Shown: one piece after another, positions 40,399-50,226 of the stretch | How positions within the stretch are numbered: position 1 is the stretch's first letter | Layout of the letters: every line of letters starts with the position of its first letter | Source of the DNA: Kingella negevensis | GTDB taxonomy: Bacteria; Pseudomonadota; Gammaproteobacteria; Burkholderiales; Neisseriaceae | Assembly: GCF_030177895.1 (NCBI RefSeq) | Contig: NZ_CP123448.1 | Location: forward strand, 1,488,001-1,552,000 | Reading direction: 5' to 3' | DNA length: 64,000 nucleotides | Translations under genes and position numbers: made by a program | The notes under the pieces: model-generated | Databases searched by the model: none | Told to the model about the DNA's origin: nothing | The model's input: only the letters and a program-made list of their open reading frames with translations

Positions 40399-40428
40399 TT
40401 GACAAACTGGAAATTTTTGTTTTATAGA
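40399..40428 (+). promoter_or_regulatory. pilC promoter
   Basis: TTGACA (40399-40404), an 18-bp spacer and TATAGA (40423-40428) make a strong sigma-70 promoter, leaving a leader of about 70 nt before ATG 40505. Confidence 0.7.
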
Positions 40429-40504
40429 GTAAAATAGTGAGACGTATAAATTGATTTTAGAATCAAGCAAATTTAAGTGAGTCAAGTAAATAAGTGAGAA
40501 TTTT

Positions 40505-43500
40505 ATGAAAAAGAAAATCCCCCCCAAACCTACTCCAAAACTGCGCCAAGTAAGCCAAGCCGTGATGCTGGCTTTGCCATTGCTGGCGCTGAGTTCGGGT
40601 CAGGCGGAAACCACAACCAACTTTGCCACAGGTGCGTTAGCAGGTTCCGCCATTCAATACGACCCTAACGTTGTGTTGGCGCTGTCTGTGGAATATCCAA
40701 CAGCAGGCCCAGCGTATAATGCTAAGAAGGGTGCTGAATTTACAAAGGATTCCCTGAAAAAACGCTATTTGGGTTATTTTGATAATACCAAATGTTACGT
40801 TTATCGTACTACAGGTTCAGACCAAACAGGCGTGGAAGCGTTTCGCCGTGCAAAATACAACGGTAGAGCTTTGAATAACACCGAACGAGAGAACTTCAGC
40901 AATTTCTTCGCCAATCCTGATGCGGTGAATAATATTCAATACGACGCAAGCGACAAGGCACGACACGAATATTTCGAAGTATCTAGCAACGCAAAGGATA
41001 CAGCAGAAGGGATTGGTTTGTGTTCAGGTTCTAACGAATACAGTGGTAACTTCATGAACTGGGCAACCATGTCGGCAATTGATATTTTCCGCCAAGCATT
41101 AACAGGCGGTAACCGTGCAGCGACATTATTGCAAACCAGCGAAGCCTATACCGCAGGCGACAAAGTAGGTGAAACTTTCTTGCGTCGTGCGAATTTGGTG
41201 GCGAACCAGAATAGATATGCTTTTGAAGGACGTAGAGTAACGTTGCCAAAAGACTTGATGAAGCGCATTTTGCCTTCTGATTTTGCAGGCACAGATGTCA
41301 GCAAATTCTATGAGTTTGATCTTGTTGACGGTAATAGTGCAAGAAAACGTTATGAATCAAAAGTTGTTGATGCTGATATGCCAACTATTTTCATCGCAAA
41401 TAATGGTTTCACTGTCGATTTTCGTCGTCCATTGACTTATAGCGCACCAATGACTACTCGTAAATGGATTTATGACTATGATCATAGAAAATCTTTTTGG
41501 CGTCCGAACAGTGTTCCTTTCACTTGCTATAAAAATGGTACGGTAGGCGACAAAACAATTATGCAGCAGGCAGATTATCGCAAATATTTTACCTATGATC
41601 CCCCAGTTAATTCTCAAGGTTGGGTCAATTACGGTAGTGTATACAAATGCTTCGGTTATAAAGAAAGTAATGAACCTAACCAAACCTATTACACCACATT
41701 AAAAAACCATGTCATGCCATTGCATGCCGTGGTAAAAGTGTGCGCAACAGGCAACTTAGAAAATAACTGTACAGGTTATCCAAAATTAGCAACAGGCTTG
41801 CCCAATAAAAATGCTACTTCTTATAAACCAACAGGTTTGATGCAGGAAAAAGAAGACCAAATGCGTTTCTCAGCCTTTGGTTATGGTAACGTACCGAATA
41901 ACACCTTGAACGGCGGTCTTTTGCGTGCGCGTATGAAATACATAGCGGGTAGCAATGCTGGTAAAACAACTTATTCGGGCGAGTTTGGCTCAACTACCAG
42001 CTTGGTGGCAACAGGAGCAGAGATTGATAGCGCTACAGGGCAGTTTATCATTAACCCTGATAAACAAGATGCAGAAGCTTCTAAGGTATCAAATTCCGGT
42101 GTGATTAACTACCTGAATAAATTTGGTGATGCTTCGCGTTATAAACAATATGACCCTGCTGCAGAGTTGTATTATGTGGCTCAACGTTATTTACGTCACA
42201 AGGGTTTCCCTAGTGAATACCAATCGTTTATAAATTCTAGCTTTGAGCGTCAAACCAGTATTGCGAATTTAACGAAAGAAGAAAAAGATAATTTCCCTGC
42301 AATTACAAATTGGGATAACCCTTTAATAACTAACCCTAATATATTGCGTGAAAATGCATGCCGTCCAAATCAAATCTTGTTTATTGGTGATACGAATACA
42401 CACCGAGATAATGATTTGCCTGGTTTCAGTGAAAATTATGGGGCTACGCAGGCTTATAATAATATAACCGACCCAAGTCATAGAGATGTAAGTGATAGCG
42501 ATATTAAGCTGGATACTGTATTAGAAACCATTATTCAACACCAAAATCAACATCATCTATTTGCATCGTCTTTTGACAATACTGGTTCTCAGCGTTCGCG
42601 TTCAGGTATGGCGGGTTTGGCTTATTGGGGTCATGTGAATGACTTGCAAGCCAAGTTGAATGGTAGACAAACTGTAAGTAGCTTCTTTGTAGACGTTTTG
42701 GAAGAGAATGATTACAAGGGTGGTCCTATTTATAAAAATGCTTATTATTTAGCAGCAAAATATGGTGGTTTTACTGGTAATACTACTAAAACCAGTATGC
42801 CTGATGAGCGTAGTCAATGGACTGATGATGCACCAAACCAAAGCAGTATTTCCGCATTTGACGGCGTACCACGCAACTATGCAGTGGCAAACTCACCTGA
42901 AAACATGATTACAGCGTTGAAAAATGCGTTGAATAGTACGGTAGGCGGCCAAGTTCCATCGCAAACCAATGTTAGTACCGACGTTGATACCACTTCTGCG
43001 ATTGACTTGAACAAAGGTTTATTTGTTATTCAATCTACCTTTACCGAATCTAGCCCAACTTTCAGCGGTAGTATTTTGGCACGTAAATTAACCAGAGACA
43101 GCCTGAAAGCGGGTGGTTATGATAAAAACTGTTCACCTACAGAATGTTGGGATGCAGGTGCTTTGTTGAATAGCGATTTCCACAAAGCTAACGCTTGGCG
43201 AAACCGTAACGTTTATGCAAGCAACGGTAGTACAGTAGCTAAATTTGATACTGACCATGTGAGCACATTTGAAAGCAAATTGAAAGAAAATGTAGCAACC
43301 GATGAGCAAATTAATACAGCAGACCTGATTGGTTACGTTTTGGGTGATCCAAGCAAAGAATCAAGTAATGGTTTGCGTGTACGCAACAACTACTTGATGG
43401 GTACAGTGATTAACTCTGGCTCGGCTACTATTCGTCCGAAAACTGCTAATGTTATTTCTCCTTTGGGGGGCATGTGCGAATATCAAGATAAGGATAAAGT

Positions 43501-44944
43501 GCGTAATCGTCCTAATTTCTACGCAGTTGCTGCTAATGATGGTATGTTGCACATCTTCAATAAAAACGGTCACGAACATATGGCTTACTTGCCATCTGTT
43601 GTATTGCCTAAATTGAATGCTTATGCAACCAAACAATACATTGGTAGCACTTACCAACGTTGGATGAACGACGGCACTCCTGTTACGGCTGAATTGTGTG
43701 ATACCAGCAAAGTAGCTCATTCTATTTTGGTGGGTTCAACAGGTCGCGGCGGTAATGGCGTGTATGCGTTAGATGTTACCAACTTGAACGACAACCCCAA
43801 CGAAAAGAACGTGTTGTGGGAGTTTACGCATCAAGATATGGGCTTAACTGTTCAATCACCAATCTTGTCGCACAATTCAAAAAGTGGTGAGGCTATTGCG
43901 ATTGTGGGTAGCGGTTATCGCACAGACAATGGTGAGGACAAAGGTTACATTTTTGTATTAAACAACATTACTAAACCACGCAATTCATCATCAGATTGGG
44001 TTGAGGGTAATGACTACTACAAAATTCCTTTGGGCAAAGCTGGTGTAGGTGAATTGACTGCCGTAGACACCGACAACGACAATTCTGTCGATACGATTTA
44101 TGTAGGCGACTTTGAAGGCAAATTGTGGAAGTTGGTGAAAGACAAGGAGACAGGTAAGTTTAAATCTGCTTATCAAAGTAACGGCACTAATGTACCATTG
44201 TTTAAAGCAGAAGCACCGATTACAGGTGCCCCAGCAGTAGAAACCAGTAGCGGCAAAACTTACGTTACTTTTGCAACAGGTCGTTTCTTCGGCAACAATG
44301 ACTTGCCAACAAAAACAAACCAATTGCAGAACTATGCTTATGGTTTAATTGAACCAGAAAATACTTCTGTGGTGACTGGTGATGCAGCGCTGAGCACAAG
44401 TGGCTTATTCAACCGAAAATTTGAATTAACTACGAAGAAAACAGGCGCTGCTGCTAATACGACTTATTATGAAGTGGTAGCAGAGGATGCAAATCAAACG
44501 TTTGACCCCAGAAGCAATACTGGCTGGCGTTTGAAATTATTGTCTAATATGCTGAGTGTGGATAAAGCATCGATTGTTCAACACAAAGTCGCGCAATTCC
44601 AAGCAGTTACACCAGATACAGGTGAAAATGCTACTGATGAAAACGTATGTAAACAAACGGGTTCATCAAGCGTGATTGCTGTGAACTTGCGTACTGGCGA
44701 TACTTGGAAAGCAGACCCTGTATTCGATACCAATAATGACGGCACTTTTGATAGTAAGGATGGCAACTTTGCAATGGAAACCGTATCAGGTAACGTTGCT
44801 TTGCGTAACAACACTATTAAAACGTTGCAAAAACTAAACCTGAACTTACTTGCAGGTTCTGAAGGTTCAATCTTCTCTAAAATGAACCCTCTAACTCCTA
44901 CAAATAGTGTATTGAAACGCTTGTCTTGGCGCGAAATCTTCTAA
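40505..44944 (+). CDS. pilC: Type IV pilus tip/biogenesis protein PilC (PilY1 family)
   Basis: A 1479-residue exported protein. The N-terminus (MKKKIPPKPTPKLRQ, then AVMLALPLLALSSGQA) is a signal peptide. The N-terminal part is variable and adhesive in this family. The C-terminal part from about residue 985 is the PilY1 beta-propeller, starting near NRPNFYAVAANDGMLHIFN, with the calcium loop DTDNDNSVD near residue 1195 and IYVGDFEGKLWKL. PilC/PilY1 promotes pilus extension, adhesion and twitching. A run of seven C (40519-40525) at codons 5-8 could allow phase variation. The DTNNDGTFDSKDG segment near 1415 may be a second Ca site. No other pilus gene is in the window. ATG 40505 follows a GTGAGAATTTT leader with a weak ribosome site. 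Confidence 0.93.
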   Translation: MKKKIPPKPTPKLRQVSQAVMLALPLLALSSGQAETTTNFATGALAGSAIQYDPNVVLALSVEYPTAGPAYNAKKGAEFTKDSLKKRYLGYFDNTKCYVYRTTGSDQTGVEAFRRAKYNGRALNNTERENFSNFFANPDAVNNIQYDASDKARHEYFEVSSNAKDTAEGIGLCSGSNEYSGNFMNWATMSAIDIFRQALTGGNRAATLLQTSEAYTAGDKVGETFLRRANLVANQNRYAFEGRRVTLPKDLMKRILPSDFAGTDVSKFYEFDLVDGNSARKRYESKVVDADMPTIFIANNGFTVDFRRPLTYSAPMTTRKWIYDYDHRKSFWRPNSVPFTCYKNGTVGDKTIMQQADYRKYFTYDPPVNSQGWVNYGSVYKCFGYKESNEPNQTYYTTLKNHVMPLHAVVKVCATGNLENNCTGYPKLATGLPNKNATSYKPTGLMQEKEDQMRFSAFGYGNVPNNTLNGGLLRARMKYIAGSNAGKTTYSGEFGSTTSLVATGAEIDSATGQFIINPDKQDAEASKVSNSGVINYLNKFGDASRYKQYDPAAELYYVAQRYLRHKGFPSEYQSFINSSFERQTSIANLTKEEKDNFPAITNWDNPLITNPNILRENACRPNQILFIGDTNTHRDNDLPGFSENYGATQAYNNITDPSHRDVSDSDIKLDTVLETIIQHQNQHHLFASSFDNTGSQRSRSGMAGLAYWGHVNDLQAKLNGRQTVSSFFVDVLEENDYKGGPIYKNAYYLAAKYGGFTGNTTKTSMPDERSQWTDDAPNQSSISAFDGVPRNYAVANSPENMITALKNALNSTVGGQVPSQTNVSTDVDTTSAIDLNKGLFVIQSTFTESSPTFSGSILARKLTRDSLKAGGYDKNCSPTECWDAGALLNSDFHKANAWRNRNVYASNGSTVAKFDTDHVSTFESKLKENVATDEQINTADLIGYVLGDPSKESSNGLRVRNNYLMGTVINSGSATIRPKTANVISPLGGMCEYQDKDKVRNRPNFYAVAANDGMLHIFNKNGHEHMAYLPSVVLPKLNAYATKQYIGSTYQRWMNDGTPVTAELCDTSKVAHSILVGSTGRGGNGVYALDVTNLNDNPNEKNVLWEFTHQDMGLTVQSPILSHNSKSGEAIAIVGSGYRTDNGEDKGYIFVLNNITKPRNSSSDWVEGNDYYKIPLGKAGVGELTAVDTDNDNSVDTIYVGDFEGKLWKLVKDKETGKFKSAYQSNGTNVPLFKAEAPITGAPAVETSSGKTYVTFATGRFFGNNDLPTKTNQLQNYAYGLIEPENTSVVTGDAALSTSGLFNRKFELTTKKTGAAANTTYYEVVAEDANQTFDPRSNTGWRLKLLSNMLSVDKASIVQHKVAQFQAVTPDTGENATDENVCKQTGSSSVIAVNLRTGDTWKADPVFDTNNDGTFDSKDGNFAMETVSGNVALRNNTIKTLQKLNLNLLAGSEGSIFSKMNPLTPTNSVLKRLSWREIF

Positions 44945-44957
44945 TCAGTCATAAAAC

Positions 44958-44991
44958 AAACGGCATCTACAAACAGTAGATGCCGTTTTTG
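44958..44991 (+). terminator. Terminator after pilC
   Basis: AAACGGCATCTAC and GTAGATGCCGTTTTT pair across a 5-nt loop. A DUS follows. Confidence 0.9.
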
Positions 44992-45092
44992 TTTTCAGGC
45001 TGCCTGAAGATAGATTGATTCAATGATTGCAGCATTGTGGTTAATCAGATAGTATATTGATATACAAATAAATACACAGGAAAGGTTCTAAC

Positions 45093-45296
45093 ATGGAACA
45101 TCTACTAACCATATTAAAAAAAGGTATGGTTGTGGTCGGCGACGTGCTAGGGAATCCACGTCCATATCTCGATTTAGATAACGGTTTTATGCAAGATAGA
45201 CAGGCTTTGCAACAAGATGTTGATAACACTGTCCGCACTTTGAATGAGCAAATTTATCATGGCCAGCAAAAATACTCAGCTCCGTGCGAAAGATAA
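45093..45296 (+). CDS. Small protein of unknown function, upstream partner of a DUF2335-like gene
   Basis: A 67-residue protein (MEHLLTILKKGMVVVGDVLG, then YLDLDNGFMQDRQAL). It has a good ribosome site, CACAGGAAAGG, and no signal peptide or clear membrane segment. I do not recognise it. Its end overlaps the next gene by about 40-50 bp in another frame, so the two are probably translated together. Confidence 0.6.
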   Translation: MEHLLTILKKGMVVVGDVLGNPRPYLDLDNGFMQDRQALQQDVDNTVRTLNEQIYHGQQKYSAPCER

Positions 45297-45639
45297 GGCT
45301 GGCAGCGAAGTTCATCTTTCTCATAGCCAGACAGACTCCCCGATTCTTGATGTAAATTCTTTACAAAAGTTACATGAATTTCGCCCAGATATTGTTGATT
45401 TTGTGCTTAACCAAACGCAAGCAGAATCTGAATTTCGTAGAGCCGAAACTGCTCGAATAAATAATCGTATTTTTATTGAAAGAATACTGGGTATTTTATT
45501 AGCAGGATTTGTTTGTGTAAGTGGGATTGTGGGCGGTGTATGGGCAGCCAGTAAAGGGCATGAAAAATTAGGAATAGCGATTGCAGTGAGCTGTATCGGA
45601 ACATTAGCTGTCGCATTTATTACTCGCAAGAAGCAATAA
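45244..45639 (+). CDS. DUF2335-like small membrane protein
   Basis: A protein of up to 131 residues. A hydrophilic helical N-terminal half (LQKLHEFRPDIVDFVLNQTQ, then FRRAETARINNRIFIER) is followed by two membrane segments (ILGILLAGFVCVSGIVGGVW and LGIAIAVSCIGTLAVAFI) and a basic tail TRKKQ. The layout and the QxxAExxFRR-type segment resemble DUF2335 proteins. The start could be ATG 45244 or ATG 45259; neither has a good Shine-Dalgarno, consistent with coupling to the upstream gene. Function unknown; such genes are often found in accessory DNA. Confidence 0.7.
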   Translation: MSKFIMASKNTQLRAKDKAGSEVHLSHSQTDSPILDVNSLQKLHEFRPDIVDFVLNQTQAESEFRRAETARINNRIFIERILGILLAGFVCVSGIVGGVWAASKGHEKLGIAIAVSCIGTLAVAFITRKKQ

Positions 45640-45649
45640 TATCGGCAAC

Positions 45650-45688
45650 AAAAAGCAGCCTGAAAACCAAATTTCAGGCTGCTTTTTT
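45650..45688. terminator. Bidirectional DUS-hairpin terminator
   Basis: AAAAAGCAGCCTGAAA and TTTCAGGCTGCTTTTTT lie between the DUF2335-like gene and convergent uvrC. Confidence 0.85.
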
Positions 45689-45693
45689 ATATG

Positions 45694-47526
45694 TTACCCA
45701 TGAAAATACCCATAAATCTTCTCCGCCAACGCCCGACTAATCCCCTCCGTCTGCGCCAAATCGTCCACACTCGCCGCCTGCACGCCACGCAATCCGCCAA
45801 ACCGCATGAGTAAAGCCGCTTTCCGTTTCGCGCCCACGCCGTCAATATCGTTCAGCGATGAAGTTACTCGCGCCTTATCGCGTTTCGCACGCATGCCCGT
45901 AATCGCAAAACGATGGCTTTCATCGCGCACCGTCTGCAACAAATGCAAGGCTGGCGAATTGGGCGGCAGCCTGAAACGTTCGCCTGAAAATGGCAAAATC
46001 AATTCTTCCAAACCTGCTTTGCGTTCCACCCCTTTCGCAATGCCAACCAACGGAATCGTCAAACCCAACTCTTCCCATACCGCCACCGCCACACCAATTT
46101 GCCCCATGCCGCCGTCAATCAACACCGCGTCAGGAAAACGCACCGTTTCGCCATTCGCCTGCGCTTCCTTCATCTTGCCGTAACGCCGCGTCAGCACTTC
46201 ACGCATCGCCGCGTAATCATCATTCGTTACGCTCGTGATGTTGTAACGGCGATACTGGCTCGGCTGCATGGCAAAATCATCGTAAACCACACAACTCGCC
46301 ATCGTCGCTTCGCCCTGCGTGTGGCTGATGTCAAAACATTCCAAACGCTGCAAATCGCTTTCAGGCAGTCCCACGATTTCCGCCAACGCTGCTACTCGTG
46401 CTTGTTGATTCACATTTTGTAATTGATGTTGCGACAGCGCGTGTTCTGCGTTTTGAATCGCCCTATTTAGCCATACTTTACGCTCGCCTTTTTCCGCTTT
46501 TGGGAATTGAATGGCGCGACTGTGTTCACTATTCAAAGCAGCCTGCAAACTTTCAGGCAGCCTGAAATTACAAATCAACACATCAGGCTTCATTTTGCCC
46601 AAATAATGTTGCGCGACAAAGGCTTCCGCATAATCCTGACCGTTTGGATTCGGGTCGTGGCGCGTGTCGGGGAAAAAAGATTTATCGCCAACGTGCCGCC
46701 CACCGCGAATGCTGACCCAATGCAAACACACGCCACCATTTGCCTGCGCCAACGCCACAATATCAATATCCGCCTGATTGCCCACGCTTTGACTGTCAAT
46801 AAATTGCTTGCTCTGAATCACGCTCAACGCCTGAATTTGGTCGCGCAATTTCGCCGCCGTTTCAAAATCCAAATCATCGGCAGCCTGAAACATTTGCTTT
46901 TCCAAATCTTTCAACAAATCCGCCGTTTTGCCATTTAAAAACGCCGCCGCATTTCGCACCTGTTCCGCGTAATCATCACGCGATACCGAACCCACGCACG
47001 GCGCGGAACACCGCTTAATCTGCGCGAGCAAACACGGACGGTCGCGATGTGAAAATACGCTGTCTTCGCATGTCCGAAGCTGAAACACTTTCTGCAAAAT
47101 CTCAATGCTGTCGCGCACCGCGTAGCCGTTGGGATAGGGGCCGAAATATTGATTAGGCTTTTTCGGCGTGCCGCGAAAATAGGCGAGTTTGGGAAATTCG
47201 TGTCCACTAATCATCAAATACGGATACGATTTATCATCGCGGAACAAAATATTGTATTTTGGCGACAAAGATTTAATCAGATTGTTTTCCAAAATCAAGG
47301 CTTCGGCTTCGCTGCGTGTGAGCGTGATTTCCACCCGTGCAATTTGTTTAATCATCAACTGAATGCGCGGCGAATGGTCAGATTTTTGAAAATAGCTGGA
47401 CACACGGCGTTTCAAATTAACTGCTTTGCCAACGTATAACACGCTGTCGTCTGCGGCAATCATGCGGTACACGCCTGATGAATTGGGGAGCGATTTTAGG
47501 AAAATTTCTAGGTTGAATTCGGACAT
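45694..47526 (-). CDS. uvrC: Excinuclease ABC subunit C
   Basis: A 610-residue nuclease that makes both incisions in nucleotide excision repair. GIY-YIG domain at the start (NSSGVYRMIAADDSVLYVGK), Cys-rich segment CLLAQIKRCSAPCVG, UVR motif (DLDFETAAKLRDQIQAL) near residue 215, the RNase H-like domain with CFDISHTQGEATMASCVVYD, and tandem helix-hairpin-helix at the C-terminus (SLNDIDGVGAKRKAALLMRF). Length is normal. A DUS sits directly upstream. Confidence 0.97.
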   Translation of the reverse strand: MSEFNLEIFLKSLPNSSGVYRMIAADDSVLYVGKAVNLKRRVSSYFQKSDHSPRIQLMIKQIARVEITLTRSEAEALILENNLIKSLSPKYNILFRDDKSYPYLMISGHEFPKLAYFRGTPKKPNQYFGPYPNGYAVRDSIEILQKVFQLRTCEDSVFSHRDRPCLLAQIKRCSAPCVGSVSRDDYAEQVRNAAAFLNGKTADLLKDLEKQMFQAADDLDFETAAKLRDQIQALSVIQSKQFIDSQSVGNQADIDIVALAQANGGVCLHWVSIRGGRHVGDKSFFPDTRHDPNPNGQDYAEAFVAQHYLGKMKPDVLICNFRLPESLQAALNSEHSRAIQFPKAEKGERKVWLNRAIQNAEHALSQHQLQNVNQQARVAALAEIVGLPESDLQRLECFDISHTQGEATMASCVVYDDFAMQPSQYRRYNITSVTNDDYAAMREVLTRRYGKMKEAQANGETVRFPDAVLIDGGMGQIGVAVAVWEELGLTIPLVGIAKGVERKAGLEELILPFSGERFRLPPNSPALHLLQTVRDESHRFAITGMRAKRDKARVTSSLNDIDGVGAKRKAALLMRFGGLRGVQAASVDDLAQTEGISRALAEKIYGYFHG

Positions 47527-47756
47527 TTCAGGCTGCCTGAAAAGAGTTTGTTAAAAAGTGTTATAAAATTACAACATAAATCTATAATTTATTTACAATA
47601 AATTTCAAATATTTAATCAAAAGGAAAAAAATTTGTACTTCGTTTTTGGAGGTAAAAACTAGAGCATTTTATTAAAAATTTCAGCAAATTATTATTTTTC
47701 AGGCTGCATTATTCTTGTATGACGCTAGACAAAACTTTACAATATGTTTCTTTTTT

Positions 47757-47779
47757 ATGAAAATGATTTGCATTTATTA
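47757..47779 (+). promoter_or_regulatory. Fur-box-like site before the heme receptor
   Basis: GAAAATGATTTGCATTTAT matches the 19-bp Fur consensus at about 13 of 19 positions, including AATGAT and CATT. It lies about 20 bp before the receptor start codon, so bound Fur would block initiation. The 271 bp upstream are AT-rich with one DUS; no gene is seen there. Confidence 0.45.
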
Positions 47780-47797
47780 AACAACGGAATTAAGTCT

Positions 47798-50092
47798 ATG
47801 AAGAGAGCCATCAAATTATTGCCTTTAACGCTACTGATTCAGGCTGCGTTCGCACCATTCGCTTTTGCAGAAGCAGAGCAGAATTTAGGCGAACTCCACG
47901 TTCAAGCAAGCGCGTCGCACAAACTCAACACCCAGCGCAAATCGCAAACCCTTATCCAAAACGAGCTAATTCACGACACGCGCGACCTTGTTCGTTACAC
48001 CCCTGATGTTGGCATCAGCGATAACGGTCGCCACTTAAAAGGTTTCGCGATTCGTGGTGTGGAAGACAACCGCGTCGGTGTGAGCGTGGACGGCGTGTCT
48101 TTGCCCGATAGCGAAGAAAACACACTGTATTCACGCTACGGCAACTTCAACACCGCCCGTTTATCGGTAGACCCAGAACTGGTGAAAAACATCGACCTCA
48201 CCAAAGGTTCGGCTTCGTTTGACGCAGGCAGTGGCGCATTAGGCGGCGTGGTGAACTACCAAACCCTGTCCGCGCGTGATTTGGTTTTGCCAAACAACCG
48301 CGTGGGCGGCTTGCTGCGTTCAGGTTACGCCAGCAAGAATCGCGAATGGGCGAACACCGTTGGTGCGGCATACGTGGGCGATAAGTTAGACGCGATTGCG
48401 CTGTATTCCCAACGCTATGGACACCAAATGGACAGCAACGGACACGGCGAATTTTACGCGCAAAACAAAAGCCAACACCCCGACCCATCGCAACATCGTT
48501 TTCACAGTTATTTAGCCAAAATCGGCTATCGTTTCACGCCAGAACACAAAGTTGGCGTGTCTGTAACAGGGCAGAATGGCACAAACACTGTTGATGAACG
48601 TTCATACACTTCTTACGGCAGCGCGTGGCGTGAAGCGGAAGACAAATACAAACGTTTGAACGTGAACACGTTTTACGAATACGCGCCCGAACAATCTGCA
48701 TGGCTCGCTTCGTGGCGAACTGATTTGGATTATATGCGCGCCGATTTGAACGCGTTTAACTGGGCAGGGACGCGCAACTGGCGCACCAAAGCCAAAGAGT
48801 TAAACGAAACCAAAGACAGACGCTTGCAAACGCGTTACAAACGTTTCACTATGCGTTTAGATTTCACACCGTTCCAAGCGTGGGGCGAACATTCAGGCAG
48901 CCTGAAAGTCTTTGCCGCGCAACGTGATTTTGAAAACATCAACAAAGATGTGATCGGCATTGGCGCATCGTATGAAACTGCATTGCCGCCGTACACCATT
49001 CAGTATCCCATGAAAACCACGCAATTTGGCGTTGCCTTGAAAGACAGCATTCGTTGGAACGACCAATGGTCTGGCGAAATCGGCATTCGATACGACCACG
49101 AAAAAGTTTCGCCACAAGAATTGAACGCGGAATGCAGCAAATCTTGTAAAGCAGAAGGCAAACCGCGCAACGCGTCATTCAGCCTGTGGAACGGTTTTGC
49201 TAACGCGAATTGGCAATTTACCCCAAATTGGCGTTTGGGTTACGGCATCAGCACAGGACACCGCGTCCCAACCGCATCAGAATTGTTCTTCACCTTTGAA
49301 AACCCATACGGGACGTGGAAATCCAATCCTGATTTAAAAGCCGAACGAAGCGTCAGCCACAGCCTGAATTTGCACGGAGAAGGGCAAAAAGGGCGATTGG
49401 ATTTGAGTTTGTATCACACCCGTTATCGCAACTTCCTGTTTGAACAAGAAAACTTGATTGAAACCGAGTCTTATGGTCGCAAATATCAAACGCCGATGAT
49501 GCAAATGGGCAATATTGATAAAGCCAGAATCAGCGGTTTAGAGTTTTCAGGCAGCCTGAAAATGGGCGAAGGCTGGAAACTGTTTAGCTCGCTGGGATAC
49601 AGCCGCGGCAAGATGTCTAGCGAAAGCAGTTTGTTATCCATTCAGCCACTCAAATCCGTGATTGGCTTGGATTACGAACAACCAGACGGACGCTGGGGCG
49701 TGTTCTCACGTTTAACATATCTGGGCGCAAAAAAAGCGCGTGATGCGAAAACCACCGAAATCGCCCAACGTTGCACCCGATACGAATTTGACCCGTGGTA
49801 TGGCGAAGACGTGTGTATGAATATTGAGAAATACAAAGAAACGACCACGTATAAACACCTCAATAAATCCGCATTCGTGTTTGACGTGTTTGGTTACTAC
49901 AAGCCAAGCAAACACCTAACCCTGCGCGCTGGTGTGTATAACCTATTCAACCGTCAATACCACACTTGGGACGCATTGCGCGGTATCAACGCCAACAGCA
50001 CCACCAACAGCGTGGACAAAGATGGCTACGGTTTGCAACGCTACTATGCACCGTCTCGCAATTTTGCCGTTTCCGCAGAATATCGCTTTTAA
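47798..50092 (+). CDS. hmbR: TonB-dependent hemoglobin/heme receptor (HmbR-like)
   Basis: A 764-residue outer-membrane receptor. Signal peptide from MKRAIKLLPLTLLIQAAFAP; TonB box region near LGELHVQAS; plug domain with DTRDLVRYTPDVGISD and GFAIRGVEDNRVGVSVDGVS; then a 22-strand barrel ending in FAVSAEYRF. A heme-receptor signature of the FRAP...NPNL kind appears as GHRVPTASELFF and NPDLKAE. I chose ATG 47798, where a signal peptide begins; the in-frame 47744 start would add a polar leader. Two in-frame DUS encode SGSLK. Heme oxygenase follows, as in the hmbR-hemO pair of meningococci. Exact ligand not proven. Confidence 0.88.
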   Translation: MKRAIKLLPLTLLIQAAFAPFAFAEAEQNLGELHVQASASHKLNTQRKSQTLIQNELIHDTRDLVRYTPDVGISDNGRHLKGFAIRGVEDNRVGVSVDGVSLPDSEENTLYSRYGNFNTARLSVDPELVKNIDLTKGSASFDAGSGALGGVVNYQTLSARDLVLPNNRVGGLLRSGYASKNREWANTVGAAYVGDKLDAIALYSQRYGHQMDSNGHGEFYAQNKSQHPDPSQHRFHSYLAKIGYRFTPEHKVGVSVTGQNGTNTVDERSYTSYGSAWREAEDKYKRLNVNTFYEYAPEQSAWLASWRTDLDYMRADLNAFNWAGTRNWRTKAKELNETKDRRLQTRYKRFTMRLDFTPFQAWGEHSGSLKVFAAQRDFENINKDVIGIGASYETALPPYTIQYPMKTTQFGVALKDSIRWNDQWSGEIGIRYDHEKVSPQELNAECSKSCKAEGKPRNASFSLWNGFANANWQFTPNWRLGYGISTGHRVPTASELFFTFENPYGTWKSNPDLKAERSVSHSLNLHGEGQKGRLDLSLYHTRYRNFLFEQENLIETESYGRKYQTPMMQMGNIDKARISGLEFSGSLKMGEGWKLFSSLGYSRGKMSSESSLLSIQPLKSVIGLDYEQPDGRWGVFSRLTYLGAKKARDAKTTEIAQRCTRYEFDPWYGEDVCMNIEKYKETTTYKHLNKSAFVFDVFGYYKPSKHLTLRAGVYNLFNRQYHTWDALRGINANSTTNSVDKDGYGLQRYYAPSRNFAVSAEYRF

Positions 50093-50111
50093 ACTTTCAG
50101 GCTGCGATGAA

Positions 50112-50173
50112 GTAGGCTGGGTCGCGACCCAGCAAGATAGTTCATCATTTTGCTGGGTTATAACCCAGCCTAC
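50112..50173. repeat. Extragenic palindrome between receptor and heme oxygenase genes
   Basis: GTAGGCTGGGT (50112-50122) and ACCCAGCCTAC (50163-50173) form an 11-bp perfect inverted repeat. Each arm also folds locally (CTGGGTCGCGACCCAG). It is related in style to the GTAGGGT palindromes elsewhere. It may stabilise or attenuate the message between the two genes. Confidence 0.65.
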
Positions 50174-50226
50174 GTAAATGGCAGCCTGAAAATTTTATTT
50201 ACTTAGGAACATAACAGGAGAATCCA

